The notes under the pieces are model-generated. The model was given only the letters and a program-made list of their open reading frames with translations. It searched no databases and was not told the origin of the DNA. From Clostridia bacterium (lineage in GTDB: Bacteria; Bacillota; Clostridia; Oscillospirales; CAG-272): a stretch of 53,262 nt of DNA. A program made the position numbers and the translations under genes. The DNA is taken from positions 1-53,262 of the forward strand of contig JAFTIN010000023.1 in the NCBI GenBank assembly GCA_017456895.1, written 5' to 3'. Positions 52,851-53,262 of the stretch are shown piece by piece. Each line of letters opens with the position of its first letter. Position 1 is the stretch's first letter.

Positions 52851-53209
52851 GTATTAGATAGTATTTTTTGAACCGCAAAATCAATTTCTTTACACACTTG
52901 GTAAAAATTCCGAATAACGTCACGGTTTGGGTATCTAAGAACCTCAACTCCTAAAGAATTAAGATATTTTTCTCTTGCCTTATCTTGGTTAGAGATCACA
53001 GCCATTTGGTGCTGCTTTCCGTCTATCTCAATTGCCAGCTTAGCCCTTGGACAATAAAAATCCAAGATGTATTCGCCACAGGTTACTTGTCGCTTAAACT
53101 GAACGGGGTAGTCCTTTAGAAATTGATACCACAATTTCTTTTCTTCCTGCGTCATATTTTTGCGGAGGTTTTGAGCTAAATCGGTCAAGTCTTTATTGTG
53201 CTTAATCAT
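52835..53209 (-). CDS. DUF559 (Vsr/REase-like) protein
   Basis: 124 residues. RKNMTQEEKKLWYQFLKD, GEYILDFYCPRAKLAIEIDGKQH and VLRYPNRDV are the typical DUF559 motifs; the fold is that of very-short-patch-repair and restriction-type nucleases, with Asp and Glu/Asp of the metal site in LDFYCPRAKLAIEIDG. Function in DNA metabolism is presumed. Its last codons (NTGGEG) run into palindromic repeat DNA, which suggests the repeat inserted at or truncated the original 3' end. It is flanked by repeat copies on both sides. Confidence 0.85.
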   Translation of the reverse strand: MIKHNKDLTDLAQNLRKNMTQEEKKLWYQFLKDYPVQFKRQVTCGEYILDFYCPRAKLAIEIDGKQHQMAVISNQDKAREKYLNSLGVEVLRYPNRDVIRNFYQVCKEIDFAVQKILSNTGGEG

Positions 53210-53262
53210 AATTTATTTCACCTCATGCTCACTCAACCTTCCCCTTTGGGTAAGGTATCTTC

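Overview
The window reads as a chromosomal segment of a strictly anaerobic, probably gut-dwelling and uncultivated member of the Clostridia (Bacillota). The evidence is strong AGGAGG-type ribosome binding sites, TTGACA/TATAAT promoters, a ZTP riboswitch, glutamine synthetase III, formate-tetrahydrofolate ligase, a glycyl radical enzyme, a ferredoxin-thioredoxin reductase chain and a SipW/TasA-type secretion system. No rRNA, tRNA, CRISPR array, phage module or transposase gene was seen.

Region 1 (1-18.9 kb, plus strand) is a purine operon. It opens with a sigma-A promoter, a ZTP riboswitch and an intrinsic terminator, followed by purE, purC, purF, purM, purN, glnN, a PurO-like IMP cyclohydrolase, a stand-alone AICAR transformylase, purD, purL, fhs and guaA; guaB follows with its own promoter. 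The set is unusual. PurF has Gly where the glutaminase Cys should be, GuaA lacks its glutaminase domain, PurH is replaced by two separate proteins, and glnN sits inside the operon.

Region 2 (18.9-25.5 kb, minus strand) holds a TetR-controlled cluster (flavin reductase fused to a PCP_red-like domain, NAD(P)-binding SDR, DUF1295 steroid-reductase-like membrane protein, a multi-pass membrane protein and an unknown protein). It also holds an alpha/beta hydrolase that has lost its Ser nucleophile, a second flavin reductase and a cytidine deaminase.

Region 3 (25.5-41.8 kb, minus strand) is a glycyl-radical bacterial microcompartment (BMC) locus of the aldolase-containing GRM5 kind. In transcription order it has an RpiR regulator, ackA, class II aldolase, CoA-acylating aldehyde dehydrogenase, alcohol dehydrogenase, four BMC-H shell proteins, PduL, BMC-P, PduS, PduT, diol-dehydratase-type glycyl radical enzyme, a short activase, an EutS/PduU shell protein, an EutP/PduV GTPase, a ParA-type ATPase and a small basic partner. 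The inferred pathway is deoxy-sugar phosphate to lactaldehyde to 1,2-propanediol to propanal to propanol plus propionyl-CoA, propionyl-phosphate and propionate with ATP. The ParA plus basic-protein pair, translationally coupled to the shell GTPase, is the best candidate here for a little-described system: positioning or partitioning of the microcompartment.

Region 4 (42-53 kb) carries a SipW signal peptidase, an FTR-like protein with thioredoxin, a one-protein HTH-ATPase-STAS-like regulator between 210-bp inverted repeats, a three-gene operon of two SipW-type secreted proteins and a 1692-residue InlB-repeat surface protein, and a DUF559 nuclease-like gene.

Across the window, intergenic DNA is filled with modular repeats. 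Short palindromes with variable stems are joined by constant linkers, and in several arrays the linkers flip orientation half way. They form a second theme worth following.
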